Source: Pseudomonas sessilinigenes (GTDB taxonomy: Bacteria; Pseudomonadota; Gammaproteobacteria; Pseudomonadales; Pseudomonadaceae). From it: 64,000 nt of DNA. The stretch lies in assembly GCF_003850565.1 (NCBI RefSeq), contig NZ_CP027706.1, forward strand, positions 6,324,001 through 6,388,000, given 5' to 3'. How positions within the stretch are numbered: position 1 is the first letter of the stretch; each line of letters opens with the position of its first letter. The notes beneath the pieces are model-generated. The model was not told the DNA's origin. It searched no databases and saw only the letters and a list, made by a program, of their open reading frames with translations. Below are positions 33,297 to 42,212 of the stretch, piece by piece. A program made the translations under genes and the position numbers.

Positions 33297-33398
33297 GGGC
33301 AGCTCTACCTCTAGGCAAACGGGTGTGGAGGGACTGAAATCGATGCTAGTTCAGCTACGAAAATTTACCTAGCCTATTCTCGGCGTGTATTAACATTC

Positions 33399-33422
33399 AT
33401 CACCGATATATGATCGGCTGAT
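33399..33422. promoter_or_regulatory. Candidate LysR operator in the acd-lysR divergent promoter
   Basis: The arms ATCACCGAT (33399-33407) and ATCGGCTGAT (33413-33422) form an inverted repeat with one bulged base around ATATG. It is 77 bases upstream of the LysR start and 103 bases from the acd start, a usual location for a LysR recognition site. Confidence 0.45.
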
Positions 33423-33498
33423 TCTGCAGGCTCCCAAGCCGCCCCCTCACGTGCCCGTAACGGCCCCTCGCCGAGGCCAACAATAAGAGTGCAGCGCC

Positions 33499-34434
33499 AT
33501 GAATCTGAGCAAGGTCGACCTCAACCTCTTCATCGTTTTCGACGCGATCTACACCGAAGCCAACCTGACCCGCGCCGGCCAGATCGTCGGCATCACCCAG
33601 CCAGCGGTGTCCAACGCCCTGGCCCGCCTGCGCGAAACCTTCAATGACCCGCTGTTCGTCAGGACCGCCCAAGGCATGGTGCCGACCCCCATGGCGCAGA
33701 ACATCATCGGCCCGGTGCGCAACGCCCTGTCGTTGCTGCGGGTCTCGGTCCAGGAGAGCCGGATCTTCAACCCCTTGCAGGCGGTGAAGACCTACCGCAT
33801 CAGCATGACCGACCTGACCGAGGCCGTGATCCTGCCACCGCTGTTCCAGCGCTTGCGGCGCCTGGCACCGACCGTGGCGATCGAGAGCTTCCTCTCCAAG
33901 CGCCGGGAAACCACCAAGGAACTGGCGGCCGGCCGGCTGGATTTCGCCGTGGATGCGCCGCTCAACACCGACCCCCAGGTGCGGCACGTCAAGCTCATGG
34001 AAGACCGCTATGTCTGCGCCATGCGCAAGGGCCACCCTCTGGCGGGCAAGGAGAAGTTCACCCTCGACGACTACCTGTCGCTGGCCCATATCCATATCTC
34101 CAGCCGACGCAGCGGCCTCGGCCATGTCGACCTGGCCCTGGGCAAGATGGGCATCCAGCGCAAGATCGCCCTGCGCTCCCAGCATTACCTGATGGCCTCG
34201 CTGGTCCTGCAGCAGACCGACATGGTCATGACCGTTCCCGCGCGCTTTGCCCGGCGCCACGACCTGCAGGCTTTCAACCTGCCGGTCAACGATGTACCGG
34301 CGGTGGAAACCCATCTCTACTGGCACGAAAGCACCGACCAGGACCCGGCCAACCGCTGGATGCGCGAGCAGATGATCGAGCTGTGCCAGCACGTCGCCGT
34401 CCAGGAGAAGAAACTCGACCAACAGGCACTTTGA
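33499..34434 (+). CDS. LysR-family transcriptional regulator
   Basis: A 311-residue LysR regulator. The N-terminal winged helix is VDLNLFIVFDAIYTEANLTRAGQIVGITQPAVSNALARLRETFNDPLFVRT, and the effector domain (from about residue 95, YRISMTDLTEAVILPPL) resembles the NodD/LinR-like subgroup. Divergent from the acyl-CoA dehydrogenase gene, which is the obvious target. An 8-bp hairpin (34488-34508) lies after its stop, without a T-run. Confidence 0.9.
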   Translation: MNLSKVDLNLFIVFDAIYTEANLTRAGQIVGITQPAVSNALARLRETFNDPLFVRTAQGMVPTPMAQNIIGPVRNALSLLRVSVQESRIFNPLQAVKTYRISMTDLTEAVILPPLFQRLRRLAPTVAIESFLSKRRETTKELAAGRLDFAVDAPLNTDPQVRHVKLMEDRYVCAMRKGHPLAGKEKFTLDDYLSLAHIHISSRRSGLGHVDLALGKMGIQRKIALRSQHYLMASLVLQQTDMVMTVPARFARRHDLQAFNLPVNDVPAVETHLYWHESTDQDPANRWMREQMIELCQHVAVQEKKLDQQAL

Positions 34435-34515
34435 GCCTCGATGTTCGCCAACCCCGCTCCTGCCAATGCCCGCAGGAACCGGGGGTGCCCGCGCAGGCGC
34501 TGCGCGGGGGATTGC

Positions 34516-34531
34516 TTGACGTATACGTCAA
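34516..34531 (+). promoter_or_regulatory. LiuR-type operator before liuR
   Basis: The perfect 16-bp palindrome TTGACGTATACGTCAA lies 43 bases before the liuR ATG. Its left end doubles as a TTGACG -35 element, as expected for a MerR-type site placed in the promoter spacer. The same motif recurs twice before liuA. Confidence 0.8.
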
Positions 34532-34573
34532 CCTGCCTTTAGCTTAACGCCAAGTCCTATCTTGAGCGCCTCC

Positions 34574-34978
34574 ATGAGCAGCCAGACCTACAGCATTTCC
34601 GACCTCGCCCGCGAGCTCGACATCACCACCCGGGCCATCCGCTTCTATGAGGAGCAGGGCCTGCTGGCCCCCGAGCGCCGAGGCCAGGAACGCATCTATT
34701 CGCCGCGGGACAAGGTCAGCCTGAAGCTGATCCTGCGGGGCAAGCGCATCGGCTTCTCCCTGGCCGAGTGCCGCGAACTGATCGAGCTCTACGACCCCTC
34801 CAGCGGCAACCTCAAGCAACTGCACAGCATGTTGGCGAAGATCGCCGAGCGCCGCGAACAACTCGAACAGCAACTGCTGGACATCGAACAGATGAAGCTG
34901 GAACTCGACACCGCCGAGGAGCGTTGCACCCAGGCCCTGCAGCAAACCATCCAGAACCAGAACAGCACTGCCCAATAA
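34574..34978 (+). CDS. liuR: MerR-family regulator of leucine catabolism
   Basis: A 134-residue MerR regulator: helix-turn-helix and wing [41 protein letters not shown], then a C-terminal coiled-coil rich in E, Q and L and no metal-binding cysteine pair. Directly followed by the HMG-CoA lyase gene and matching palindromes before itself and liuA, it fits LiuR, the regulator of leucine/isovalerate degradation in proteobacteria. Start taken at ATG 34574; a TTG 12 bases upstream is possible. The ribosome site is weak. Confidence 0.88.
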   Translation: MSSQTYSISDLARELDITTRAIRFYEEQGLLAPERRGQERIYSPRDKVSLKLILRGKRIGFSLAECRELIELYDPSSGNLKQLHSMLAKIAERREQLEQQLLDIEQMKLELDTAEERCTQALQQTIQNQNSTAQ

Positions 34979-35036
34979 CCTGCGCGAGCAAACGGTTCGT
35001 ACCGGCATCCGCCATCATTCAGAGAAGGTGAACCCC

Positions 35037-35936
35037 ATGTCCCTCCCCAGTCACGTACGCCTGGTCGAAGTCGGCCCGCGCGACGGCCTGCAAAACGAAG
35101 CCCAGCCCATCAGCGTCGACGACAAGGTCCAACTGGTGGACGCCCTGAGTGCCGCAGGCCTTGGCTATATAGAAGTCGGTAGCTTCGTCTCGCCCAAGTG
35201 GGTGCCGCAGATGGCCGGCTCGGCCGAGGTTTTCGCCCGTATCCAGCGCAAGCCGGGAGTGGTCTATGGCGCCCTGGCGCCCAACCTGCGCGGTTTCGAG
35301 GATGCCCTGGCGGCCGGGGTCAAGGAAGTCGCGGTGTTCGCCGCGGCCTCGCAAGCCTTCTCCCAGCGCAACATCAATTGCTCCATCAGTGAAAGCCTGG
35401 CGCGCTTCGTGCCGATCATGGACGCCGCACGACAGCACGGCATCAGCGTGCGCGGCTATGTGTCCTGTGTACTGGGCTGCCCCTATGAAGGCGAGGTGGC
35501 TGCAGAGCAAGTGGCCGCGGTTGCCCGCGAGCTCTACGCCATGGGCTGCTACGAAGTCTCCCTGGGCGACACCATCGGCACCGGTACTGCCGGCGCGACT
35601 CGCCGGATGTTCGAGGTCGTGGGTGCCCAGGTCCCCCGAGACAAGCTCGCCGGGCACTTCCACGATACCTACGGCCAGGCCCTGGCCAATATCTACGCCA
35701 GCCTGCAGGAAGGCATCGCGGTATTCGACAGTTCCGTCGCCGGCCTGGGCGGTTGCCCCTACGCCAAGGGCGCCAGCGGTAACGTCGCTACCGAGGATGT
35801 GCTGTACCTGCTCAATGGCCTGGGTATCCATACCGGTGTCGACCTGGAGCAGTTGATCCAAGCCGGGAATCGCATCAGCCAGGTAGTGGGACGCCCCACC
35901 GGCTCACGCGTGGCCAAGGCACGTAGCGCCCAATAG
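35037..35936 (+). CDS. liuE: Hydroxymethylglutaryl-CoA lyase
   Basis: A 299-residue TIM-barrel enzyme that cleaves HMG-CoA to acetoacetate and acetyl-CoA, the last step of leucine degradation (also called mvaB). Family signatures are [12 protein letters not shown] (residues 11-21, metal-binding Asp and catalytic Arg), [22 protein letters not shown] (metal His) and [14 protein letters not shown] with catalytic C240. GAAGG lies 8 bases before the ATG at 35037. It follows liuR by 58 bases and lies apart from liuABCD, with an sRNA and a divergent ligase gene in between. Confidence 0.95.
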   Translation: MSLPSHVRLVEVGPRDGLQNEAQPISVDDKVQLVDALSAAGLGYIEVGSFVSPKWVPQMAGSAEVFARIQRKPGVVYGALAPNLRGFEDALAAGVKEVAVFAAASQAFSQRNINCSISESLARFVPIMDAARQHGISVRGYVSCVLGCPYEGEVAAEQVAAVARELYAMGCYEVSLGDTIGTGTAGATRRMFEVVGAQVPRDKLAGHFHDTYGQALANIYASLQEGIAVFDSSVAGLGGCPYAKGASGNVATEDVLYLLNGLGIHTGVDLEQLIQAGNRISQVVGRPTGSRVAKARSAQ

Positions 35937-35945
35937 AAGCGATGT

Positions 35946-35995
35946 GCGGCCGGTGTGTTACCGGCCGCTCTGGAATGGGGCAGTAACGAGTAACA
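35946..35995 (+). promoter_or_regulatory. Hairpin and candidate CbrB enhancer sites upstream of the sRNA
   Basis: A perfect 9-bp hairpin (GCGGCCGGT 35946-35954 / ACCGGCCGC 35960-35968) follows liuE. Within and after it are TGTTAC (35956-35961), GTAAC (35983-35987) and GTAACA (35990-35995). CbrB, the NtrC-type activator of Crc-antagonist RNAs, is remembered to use GTTAC/GTAAC-type elements. Placement about 85-130 bases before the sigma-54 promoter suits an enhancer. The assignment is inference. Confidence 0.45.
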
Positions 35996-36078
35996 CGGAA
36001 ACAGTTTGTTGATTTTCTTACGATACAGATTGTCCTACAAAATCATCAAATTATTGATTTTAAAGGACTTTAAAAAGT

Positions 36079-36094
36079 TGGCACGGCTTCTGCT
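36079..36094 (+). promoter_or_regulatory. Sigma-54 (-24/-12) promoter of the CrcY-like RNA
   Basis: TTGGCACGGCTTCTGCTA contains the invariant GG (36080-36081) and GC (36092-36093) separated by exactly 10 bases, and TGGCAC is the perfect -24 consensus. Transcription would start near 36105. Confidence 0.88.
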
Positions 36095-36104
36095 ATCTCT
36101 ATGG

Positions 36105-36480
36105 CATAACAAGAATAAAAAGCTGCAAACCTAATAAAAATAAGACGTAACGACTCTGACATAACAAAAACAACACGGCAGAGACGCAGCTAACAGATTT
36201 TTTTGGAGAAGGTGCACTGTGCGGGACGGCTTGCAAGAGTCATCCGCAATCGGTCAGAGAACAATAAAACTACCCCTGAGGTAGCTCCCGAACCGGTTGG
36301 ATCGCCCTGGCGACACATTGAATCAGCGCTCAAAAAAATACGTTTGCTCTTGATCCCGGATGGGGATCGCCAAAAACAGCGGTAAAGGGCCACGGTCGAC
36401 AAAAACAACAACAGGCCGCCCCTCAATAATAAAAAAAGAGCACGCAACGACAAATTAAAGGGGAGCTTCGGCTCCCCTTT
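36105..36480 (+). ncRNA. crcY: CrcY-like Crc/Hfq-titrating small RNA
   Basis: A transcript of about 376 nt is defined by the sigma-54 promoter and a terminator. It carries six A-rich CA motifs of the AANAANAA type, the Hfq/Crc-binding element, at about 36108, 36133, 36163, 36260, 36401 and 36425. Number and length match CrcZ/CrcY/CrcX of pseudomonads, which sequester the Hfq-Crc complex and so relieve carbon catabolite repression. In P. putida CrcY lies next to the HMG-CoA lyase gene, as here, hence crcY rather than crcZ. A 109-codon minus-strand frame across it looks spurious. Confidence 0.85.
36457..36480 (+). terminator. Terminator of the CrcY-like RNA
   Basis: A 10-bp perfect stem, AAAGGGGAGC / GCTCCCCTTT, with a TTCG tetraloop ends in TTT. 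It defines the sRNA 3' end and may also limit minus-strand reading from the ligase gene through its A-run. Confidence 0.9.
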
Positions 36481-36559
36481 GTGCTTCCTGCCTTTCGTGT
36501 TTTCCCGCCCGGCCCGCATCAGGGGCGGGCACCGGGAGCGATGCCTGCCCCTGAGGCGA

Positions 36560-38263
36560 TCATCCCTTGCCCAGGTGCTCGCGCAACTCCTCGGTGCTGA
36601 TTTCCCGCATGCGGAACTTCTGGATCTTGCCGGTCACAGTCATCGGGAACTCCTCGACGAACTTGAAGTAACGCGGCGTCTTGAAGTGTGCGATGCGCTC
36701 CTTGCACCAGCTCTGCAACTCCAGCTCATCGGCCGAACGCCCGGGGTGGAACTTGATCCAGGCCACGATCTCCTCGCCATATCGAGTGCAAGGCACCCCC
36801 ACCACCTGCACATCGGCCACCGCCGGGTGGGTGAAGAAGAATTCCTCCAGCTCCCGCGGATAGATGTTCTCGCCACCGCGAATGATCATGTCCTTGTTGC
36901 GCCCGGCAATACGCACGTACCCCTGCTCGTCCATCGTCGCCAGGTCGCCGGTGTGCATCCAGCCGGCCGGGTCGATGGATTCGCGGGTGCTTTCGGGGTT
37001 GTTCCAGTAGCCGAGCATCACGCTGTAGCCCCGGGTACAGAGCTCGCCGATGGCGCCACGTGGCAACACATTGCCGGCCTCATCGATGATCTTGCTTTCC
37101 AGGTGCGGCTGAGTGCGCCCCACGGTGGTCACCCGCAGTTCCAGTTCGTCGGCAGGGCCAGTCTGCAGCGATACCGGGCTGGTCTCGGTCATGCCATAGG
37201 CGATCTGCACTTCACTCATGTGCATCTCGCCGATCACCCGGCGCATTACTTCGATCGGGCAGGTGGCGCCAGCCATGATCCCGGTGCGCAGGCTCGACAG
37301 GTCGAACTCAGCCCGGCGGAGCTGGTCGAGCATGGCGATGAACATGGTCGGTACGCCGTACAGCGCGGTGGCCCGCTCCTGGGCCACCGCTTCAAGGGTC
37401 AGCAGCGCATCGAAGGCATCGTTGGGGTAGATCATGGTGGTGCCATGGGTGACACAGCCCAGGTTGCCCATGACCATGCCGAAGCAGTGGTACAGCGGCA
37501 CCGGAATCACCAAGCGATCGGTAGCGGTGAGCCCCAGGCTCTCCCCGACCATGTAGCCGTTGTTGAGAATGTTGTAGTGGCTCAGGGTCGCGCCCTTGGG
37601 AAAGCCGGTGGTGCCCGAGGTGTACTGGATGTTCACCGGCTGGTCGAAATCCAGGCTGTCCTGGCGAGCCTGCAACTGCTCGGCGCTGGCGCCGGCAGCC
37701 AATGCACTCAGTTGCGACCACGGCAGGAACCCCGACGGTGGCTGGGCATCCAGGCTGATGACCCCACGCAGCTCTGGCAACAGTTGGCTGTGCAATTGGC
37801 CAATGGACTGTTCAGCCAGTTCCGGCAGCAACCCCTGGAGCATGCCGTGGTAATCGGACGTCTTGAAGGCCCCGGCACAGACCAGCCACTGGCAGCCGGA
37901 CTGCTTGAGCACGTATTCCAGTTCGGCAGCGCGATAGGCCGGGTTGATGTTCACCAGGATCACGCCGATCTTGGCGCTGGCGAACTGGGCAATGCACCAC
38001 TGGGCACAGTTGGGAGCCCAGATCCCCAGGCGGTCACCGGTCTTGAGCCCCAGGGCCAGCATGGCCCTGGCATGCAGATCGACCGTCTCGCGCAGTTGCT
38101 GCCAGGTGTAGCGCAACTGCTGGTGGCGGACCACCAGCGCCTCGCCCTGGGGATGGGCGGCGACGGTGTTGTCGAAGGCCTGGCCGATGGTCAGCGCCAG
38201 CAAGGCGCGGTCTTGCGTACCACGGGTGTAGCTGCGATCCGGCTGGGAACCCGAGTGTTCCAT
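36560..38263 (-). CDS. Acyl-CoA synthetase (AMP-forming)
   Basis: A 567-residue ANL-superfamily ligase that makes acyl-AMP and then acyl-CoA. The ATP-binding P-loop [11 protein letters not shown] is at residues 214-224; [10 protein letters not shown], the GWMHTGDLA aspartate, the [16 protein letters not shown] hinge and the catalytic lysine in [11 protein letters not shown] follow. Length and sequence fit medium/branched-chain acyl-CoA ligases of the FadD-like AMP-dependent group. Divergent from liuA and sharing its LiuR-site promoter region, it may activate isovalerate or related acids. The substrate is inference. Confidence 0.88.
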   Translation of the reverse strand: MEHSGSQPDRSYTRGTQDRALLALTIGQAFDNTVAAHPQGEALVVRHQQLRYTWQQLRETVDLHARAMLALGLKTGDRLGIWAPNCAQWCIAQFASAKIGVILVNINPAYRAAELEYVLKQSGCQWLVCAGAFKTSDYHGMLQGLLPELAEQSIGQLHSQLLPELRGVISLDAQPPSGFLPWSQLSALAAGASAEQLQARQDSLDFDQPVNIQYTSGTTGFPKGATLSHYNILNNGYMVGESLGLTATDRLVIPVPLYHCFGMVMGNLGCVTHGTTMIYPNDAFDALLTLEAVAQERATALYGVPTMFIAMLDQLRRAEFDLSSLRTGIMAGATCPIEVMRRVIGEMHMSEVQIAYGMTETSPVSLQTGPADELELRVTTVGRTQPHLESKIIDEAGNVLPRGAIGELCTRGYSVMLGYWNNPESTRESIDPAGWMHTGDLATMDEQGYVRIAGRNKDMIIRGGENIYPRELEEFFFTHPAVADVQVVGVPCTRYGEEIVAWIKFHPGRSADELELQSWCKERIAHFKTPRYFKFVEEFPMTVTGKIQKFRMREISTEELREHLGKG

Positions 38264-38361
38264 GACGACCCCTATTGTCTTTATTAGTGGGTGTTCAGGA
38301 GCCTGGCCGATGGTGCAGGCAAGCCGGACTCCAAGCGAAAGCCTGGTTACTCTGGCGCAAG

Positions 38362-38377
38362 TTGACGTTTACGTAAA
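38362..38377. promoter_or_regulatory. LiuR-type operator 1 between ligase and liuA
   Basis: TTGACGTTTACGTAAA is the liuR-upstream motif with small changes. It lies 99 bases upstream of the divergent ligase start and 130 bases before the liuA start, so it may serve both genes. Confidence 0.75.
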
Positions 38378-38404
38378 GGGCGATTGACAGCCATCCGGCG
38401 CAGG

Positions 38405-38420
38405 TTTACGTTAACGTAAA
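38405..38420. promoter_or_regulatory. LiuR-type operator 2 upstream of liuA
   Basis: TTTACGTTAACGTAAA is a perfect palindrome 43 bp downstream of operator 1 (start to start) and 72 bases before the liuA ATG. The two copies in one intergenic region and a third before liuR define the likely regulon. No convincing -10 could be fixed by eye. Confidence 0.78.
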
Positions 38421-38464
38421 GGTGAGAGCCAGGCAGCGCCGCTCTCCGCGTCTCGTTCCTCGAT

Positions 38465-38472
38465 AAAAACAA
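38465..38472 (+). promoter_or_regulatory. CA motif (Hfq/Crc target) in the liuA leader
   Basis: AAAAACAA fits AANAANAA and is only 5 bases upstream of the liuA ribosome site (GAAGG, 38478-38482). This is the usual position at which Hfq-Crc blocks translation of catabolic mRNAs in Pseudomonas. Confidence 0.6.
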
Positions 38473-38491
38473 ATTTTGAAGGTGCCCCGCC

Positions 38492-39655
38492 ATGAGTTAC
38501 CCGACCCTGAACTTCGCCCTCGGTGAAACCATCGACATGCTGCGCCAACAGGTCCAGGCCTTCGTCAAGGCGGAGCTGGCGCCAAGGGCGGCACAGATCG
38601 ACGCCGACAACCTGTTCCCCGCCGACATGTGGCGCAAGTTCGGCAACATGGGCCTGCTGGGCATCACCGTGCCGGAAGAATACGGCGGTGCCGGCCTGGG
38701 TTACCTGGCCCATGTGGTGGCCATGGAAGAAATCAGCCGCGGCTCGGCCTCGGTGGCCCTGTCCTACGGCGCCCACTCCAACCTGTGCGTCAACCAGATC
38801 AACCGTAACGGCAACCATGAGCAAAAGAGCAAGTACCTGCCCAAGCTGATCAGCGGCGAGCACATCGGCGCCCTGGCCATGAGCGAACCCAACGCCGGCT
38901 CCGACGTGGTGTCGATGAAGCTGCGCGCCGACAAGCGCGGCGACCGCTTCGTACTCAACGGCAGCAAGACCTGGATCACCAACGGCCCCGACGCCAACAC
39001 CTACGTGATCTACGCCAAGACCGACCTGGAAAAGGGCCCCCACGGCATCACCGCGTTCATCGTCGAGCGCGACTGGAAAGGCTTCAGCCGCAGCAACAAG
39101 TTCGACAAGCTGGGCATGCGCGGCTCCAACACCTGCGAGCTGTTCTTCGATGACGTCGAGGTGCCGGAAGAGAACATTCTTGGCGTGCTCAATGGTGGCG
39201 TGAAGGTACTGATGAGCGGCCTGGACTACGAGCGCGTGGTGCTCTCCGGCGGCCCGACCGGGATCATGCAGGCCTGCATGGACCTGGTGGTGCCCTACAT
39301 CCACGACCGCAAGCAATTCGGCCAGAGCATCGGCGAGTTCCAGCTGATCCAGGGCAAGATCGCCGACATGTACACCCAGCTCAACGCCAGCCGTGCCTAC
39401 CTGTACGCGGTGGCCCAAGCCTGCGAGCGTGGCGAGACCACCCGCAAGGACGCCGCCGGGGTGATCCTCTACTCCGCCGAACGCGCTACCCAGATGGCCC
39501 TGGATGCGATCCAGATCCTCGGCGGCAATGGCTACATCAATGAATTCCCGGCCGGACGCCTGCTGCGCGACGCCAAGCTCTACGAGATCGGCGCCGGCAC
39601 CAGCGAGATCCGCCGCATGTTGATCGGTCGCGAACTGTTCAACGAAACCCGCTGA
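38492..39655 (+). CDS. liuA: Isovaleryl-CoA dehydrogenase
   Basis: A 387-residue FAD enzyme that oxidises isovaleryl-CoA to 3-methylcrotonyl-CoA in leucine breakdown. FAD/substrate motifs are [18 protein letters not shown] and [11 protein letters not shown]. The catalytic base in this branch is the glutamate of GLDYERVVL (E247), the position specific for isovaleryl-CoA dehydrogenases. The C-terminus has [39 protein letters not shown] precedes the ATG. First gene of liuABCD, with two LiuR-type sites and a CA motif in its leader. Confidence 0.96.
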   Translation: MSYPTLNFALGETIDMLRQQVQAFVKAELAPRAAQIDADNLFPADMWRKFGNMGLLGITVPEEYGGAGLGYLAHVVAMEEISRGSASVALSYGAHSNLCVNQINRNGNHEQKSKYLPKLISGEHIGALAMSEPNAGSDVVSMKLRADKRGDRFVLNGSKTWITNGPDANTYVIYAKTDLEKGPHGITAFIVERDWKGFSRSNKFDKLGMRGSNTCELFFDDVEVPEENILGVLNGGVKVLMSGLDYERVVLSGGPTGIMQACMDLVVPYIHDRKQFGQSIGEFQLIQGKIADMYTQLNASRAYLYAVAQACERGETTRKDAAGVILYSAERATQMALDAIQILGGNGYINEFPAGRLLRDAKLYEIGAGTSEIRRMLIGRELFNETR

Positions 39656-39658
39656 AGC

Positions 39659-39745
39659 AGCTTCAAGCAGAAAGCTACAAGCAGCAAGACAAACAGCGAT
39701 GCGCGCTTGCAGCCACAACACTGAACATTCTTGCAGCTTGAAGCT
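39659..39745. repeat. Inverted-repeat element between liuA and liuB
   Basis: AGCTTCAAGC (39659-39668) pairs with GCTTGAAGCT (39736-39745), and both ends are extended by imperfect CAAGC/GCTTG copies. The GCTTGCAGCTTGAAGCTTG style of sequence recurs in intergenic elements of fluorescens-group genomes, from memory. It lies inside the operon and separates liuA from liuB by about 120 bases. Confidence 0.5.
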
Positions 39746-39774
39746 TGAGGCTTGATTCTGCGCGAGGAGTCATG

Positions 39775-41379
39775 ATGATCCTGAAGTCACAGTTGAACAC
39801 TAAATCACCAGAGTTCGTGCAGAACTGGAGCGCCATGGCGGCCCAGGTCGATGCCCTGCATACCCTGCTGGCCCAGGTCCAGCAAGGCGGCGGCACCAAG
39901 GCCCAGGAGCGCCATACCTCCAGGGGCAAGCTGCTGCCCCGCGAGCGGATCAATCGCTTGCTCGATCCCGGTTCGCCGTTCCTCGAGGTCAGCCCACTGG
40001 CAGCCTATGAGGTCTATGGCGAGGACGTACCCGCCGCCGGAGTGATCGCCGGCATCGGCCGGGTGGAAGGCGTGGAATGCATGATCGTGGCCAACGACGC
40101 CACGGTCAAAGGCGGCTCCTACTACCCGCTGACCGTAAAAAAACACCTGCGCGCGCAAACCATCGCCCTGCAGAATCGCCTGCCCTGCATCTACCTGGTG
40201 GACTCCGGCGGCGCCAACCTGCCGCGCCAGGACGAAGTGTTCCCGGATCGCGAGCACTTCGGGCGGATCTTCTTCAACCAGGCCAACATGAGCGCCCAGG
40301 GCATCCCGCAAATCGCCGTGGTCATGGGCTCCTGCACCGCCGGCGGCGCCTACGTGCCGGCCATGGCCGACGAAGCGATCATGGTCCGCGAGCAGGCCAC
40401 CATCTTCCTCGCCGGCCCACCACTGGTGAAGGCCGCCACCGGCGAGGTGGTGAGCGCCGAGGACCTGGGCGGGGCCGATGTGCACTGCAAGGTTTCCGGC
40501 GTGGCCGACCACTATGCCGAGAGCGATGAGCACGCCCTGGCCCTGGCTCGGCGCAGCGTGGCCAACCTCAATTGGCACAAGCAGGGCCAGTTGCAGCAAC
40601 GCACGCCGATCGCCCCGCTGTATGAGCGCGATGAGCTGTATGGCGTGGTACCGGCCGATCCCAAGCAGCCGTTCGATGTGCGCGAAGTCATCGCGCGCCT
40701 GGTGGACGGTTCGCTGTTCGATGAATTCAAGGCGCTGTTCGGCACCACCCTGGTGTGTGGCTTTGCCCATCTGCACGGCTACCCGGTGGCGATCCTGGCC
40801 AACAACGGCATCCTGTTCGCCGAGGCGGCGCAAAAAGGCGCGCATTTCATCGAGCTGGCGTGCCAGCGCGGCATCCCGTTGCTGTTCCTGCAGAACATCA
40901 CCGGCTTCATGGTGGGCCAGAAGTACGAAGCCGGCGGCATCGCCAAGCACGGTGCCAAGCTGGTGACGGCGGTGGCTTGCGCCCAGGTGCCGAAATTCAC
41001 CGTGATCATCGGTGGCAGCTTCGGTGCCGGTAACTACGGCATGTGCGGCCGCGCCTACGATCCACGCTTCTTGTGGATGTGGCCCAACGCGCGGATCGGC
41101 GTGATGGGCGCCGAGCAGGCCGCCGGCGTGCTGGTCCAGGTCAAGCGCGAGCAGGCAGAACGTAGCGGACAGGGGTTCGACGCGACCCAGGAAGCCCAGA
41201 TCAAGCAACCGATCCTCGACCAGTACGAGCACCAGGGGCACCCCTACTACTCCAGCGCCCGGCTGTGGGACGACGGCGTCATCGACCCGGCGCAGACCCG
41301 CGAGGTGCTGGCCCTGGCGTTGTCCGCGTCCCTCAACGCCCCTATCGAACAGAGCCGTTTCGGCGTGTTCCGCATGTAA
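39775..41379 (+). CDS. liuB: Methylcrotonyl-CoA carboxylase beta subunit
   Basis: The 534-residue carboxyltransferase subunit moves CO2 from biotin to 3-methylcrotonyl-CoA. Acyl-CoA carboxylase signatures are present: [57 protein letters not shown], and the second oxyanion region [35 protein letters not shown]. The start at 39775 has GAGGAG five bases upstream; the ATG at 39772 is too close. It pairs with LiuD, encoded two genes downstream. Confidence 0.96.
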   Translation: MILKSQLNTKSPEFVQNWSAMAAQVDALHTLLAQVQQGGGTKAQERHTSRGKLLPRERINRLLDPGSPFLEVSPLAAYEVYGEDVPAAGVIAGIGRVEGVECMIVANDATVKGGSYYPLTVKKHLRAQTIALQNRLPCIYLVDSGGANLPRQDEVFPDREHFGRIFFNQANMSAQGIPQIAVVMGSCTAGGAYVPAMADEAIMVREQATIFLAGPPLVKAATGEVVSAEDLGGADVHCKVSGVADHYAESDEHALALARRSVANLNWHKQGQLQQRTPIAPLYERDELYGVVPADPKQPFDVREVIARLVDGSLFDEFKALFGTTLVCGFAHLHGYPVAILANNGILFAEAAQKGAHFIELACQRGIPLLFLQNITGFMVGQKYEAGGIAKHGAKLVTAVACAQVPKFTVIIGGSFGAGNYGMCGRAYDPRFLWMWPNARIGVMGAEQAAGVLVQVKREQAERSGQGFDATQEAQIKQPILDQYEHQGHPYYSSARLWDDGVIDPAQTREVLALALSASLNAPIEQSRFGVFRM

Positions 41380-41396
41380 TCCTGCGCGAGAAGATC

Positions 41397-42212
41397 ATGA
41401 GCGACTTCAATACCCTGGAACTGCTGCGCGACCCTCGTGGCTTCGCCACCTTGTGGCTCAGCCGTGAAGAAAAGAACAACGCCTTCAACGCCGAGATGAT
41501 CCGCGAACTGATCCTGGCCCTGGACCAGGTGCAAGGCGATCCCAACCTGCGCTTCCTGCTGCTGCGCGGCCGTGGCCGGCATTTCAGCGCCGGCGCCGAC
41601 CTGGCCTGGATGCAGCAGTCGGCCGAACTGGACTACAACACCAACCTCGACGACGCCCGGGAACTGGCGGAGTTGATGTACAACCTGGCCAAGCTGAAGA
41701 TCCCGACCCTGGCCGTGGTACAAGGCGCGGCCTTCGGCGGCGCCCTGGGCCTGATCAGCTGCTGCGACATGGCCATTGCCAGTGACGACGCACAATTCTG
41801 TTTGTCGGAAGTGCGCATCGGCCTGGCCCCGGCGGTGATCAGCCCGTTCGTGGTCCAGGCCATCGGCGAACGCGCCGCCCGGCGCTATGCCTTGACCGCC
41901 GAGCGCTTCGACGGCCCGCGTGCGCGGGACATCGGCCTGCTGGCCGAGAGCTACCCGGCGGCAGAGCTGGAACAGCACGTCACCCGCTGGATCGACAACC
42001 TGCTGCTCAACAGCCCCCAGGCCATGCGTGCCAGCAAGGACCTGTTGCGTGAAGTGGGCAACGGCGCCCTGACCACCGCCCTGCGCCGCTACTGCGAGAA
42101 CGCCATCGCGCGGATCCGCGTCAGCCCCGAAGGGCAGGAAGGCCTGCGGGCATTCCTGGAAAAACGCCCGCCCAGCTGGCAGGCCGAGACCACGACCAAG
42201 GAGTCCCGCTGA
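41397..42212 (+). CDS. liuC: Methylglutaconyl-CoA / isohexenylglutaconyl-type hydratase
   Basis: A 271-residue crotonase-fold hydratase for 3-methylglutaconyl-CoA to HMG-CoA. The oxyanion-hole segments are GRGRHFSAGADLAWMQ and VQGAAFGGALGLISCCDMAIA; the acid/base region follows as FCLSEVRIGLAPAVISPFVVQAIG. The ATG at 41397 lies 17 bases after the liuB stop. Its TGA overlaps the liuD ATG by one base. Context in liuABCD fixes the role. Confidence 0.93.
   Translation: MSDFNTLELLRDPRGFATLWLSREEKNNAFNAEMIRELILALDQVQGDPNLRFLLLRGRGRHFSAGADLAWMQQSAELDYNTNLDDARELAELMYNLAKLKIPTLAVVQGAAFGGALGLISCCDMAIASDDAQFCLSEVRIGLAPAVISPFVVQAIGERAARRYALTAERFDGPRARDIGLLAESYPAAELEQHVTRWIDNLLLNSPQAMRASKDLLREVGNGALTTALRRYCENAIARIRVSPEGQEGLRAFLEKRPPSWQAETTTKESR

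Noticed and set aside
36190..36519. A 109-codon minus-strand frame across the CrcY-like region
   Set aside because: It runs antisense through the sigma-54-driven sRNA and its terminator, has no ribosome site, and its composition follows the A-rich RNA motifs rather than a protein family.
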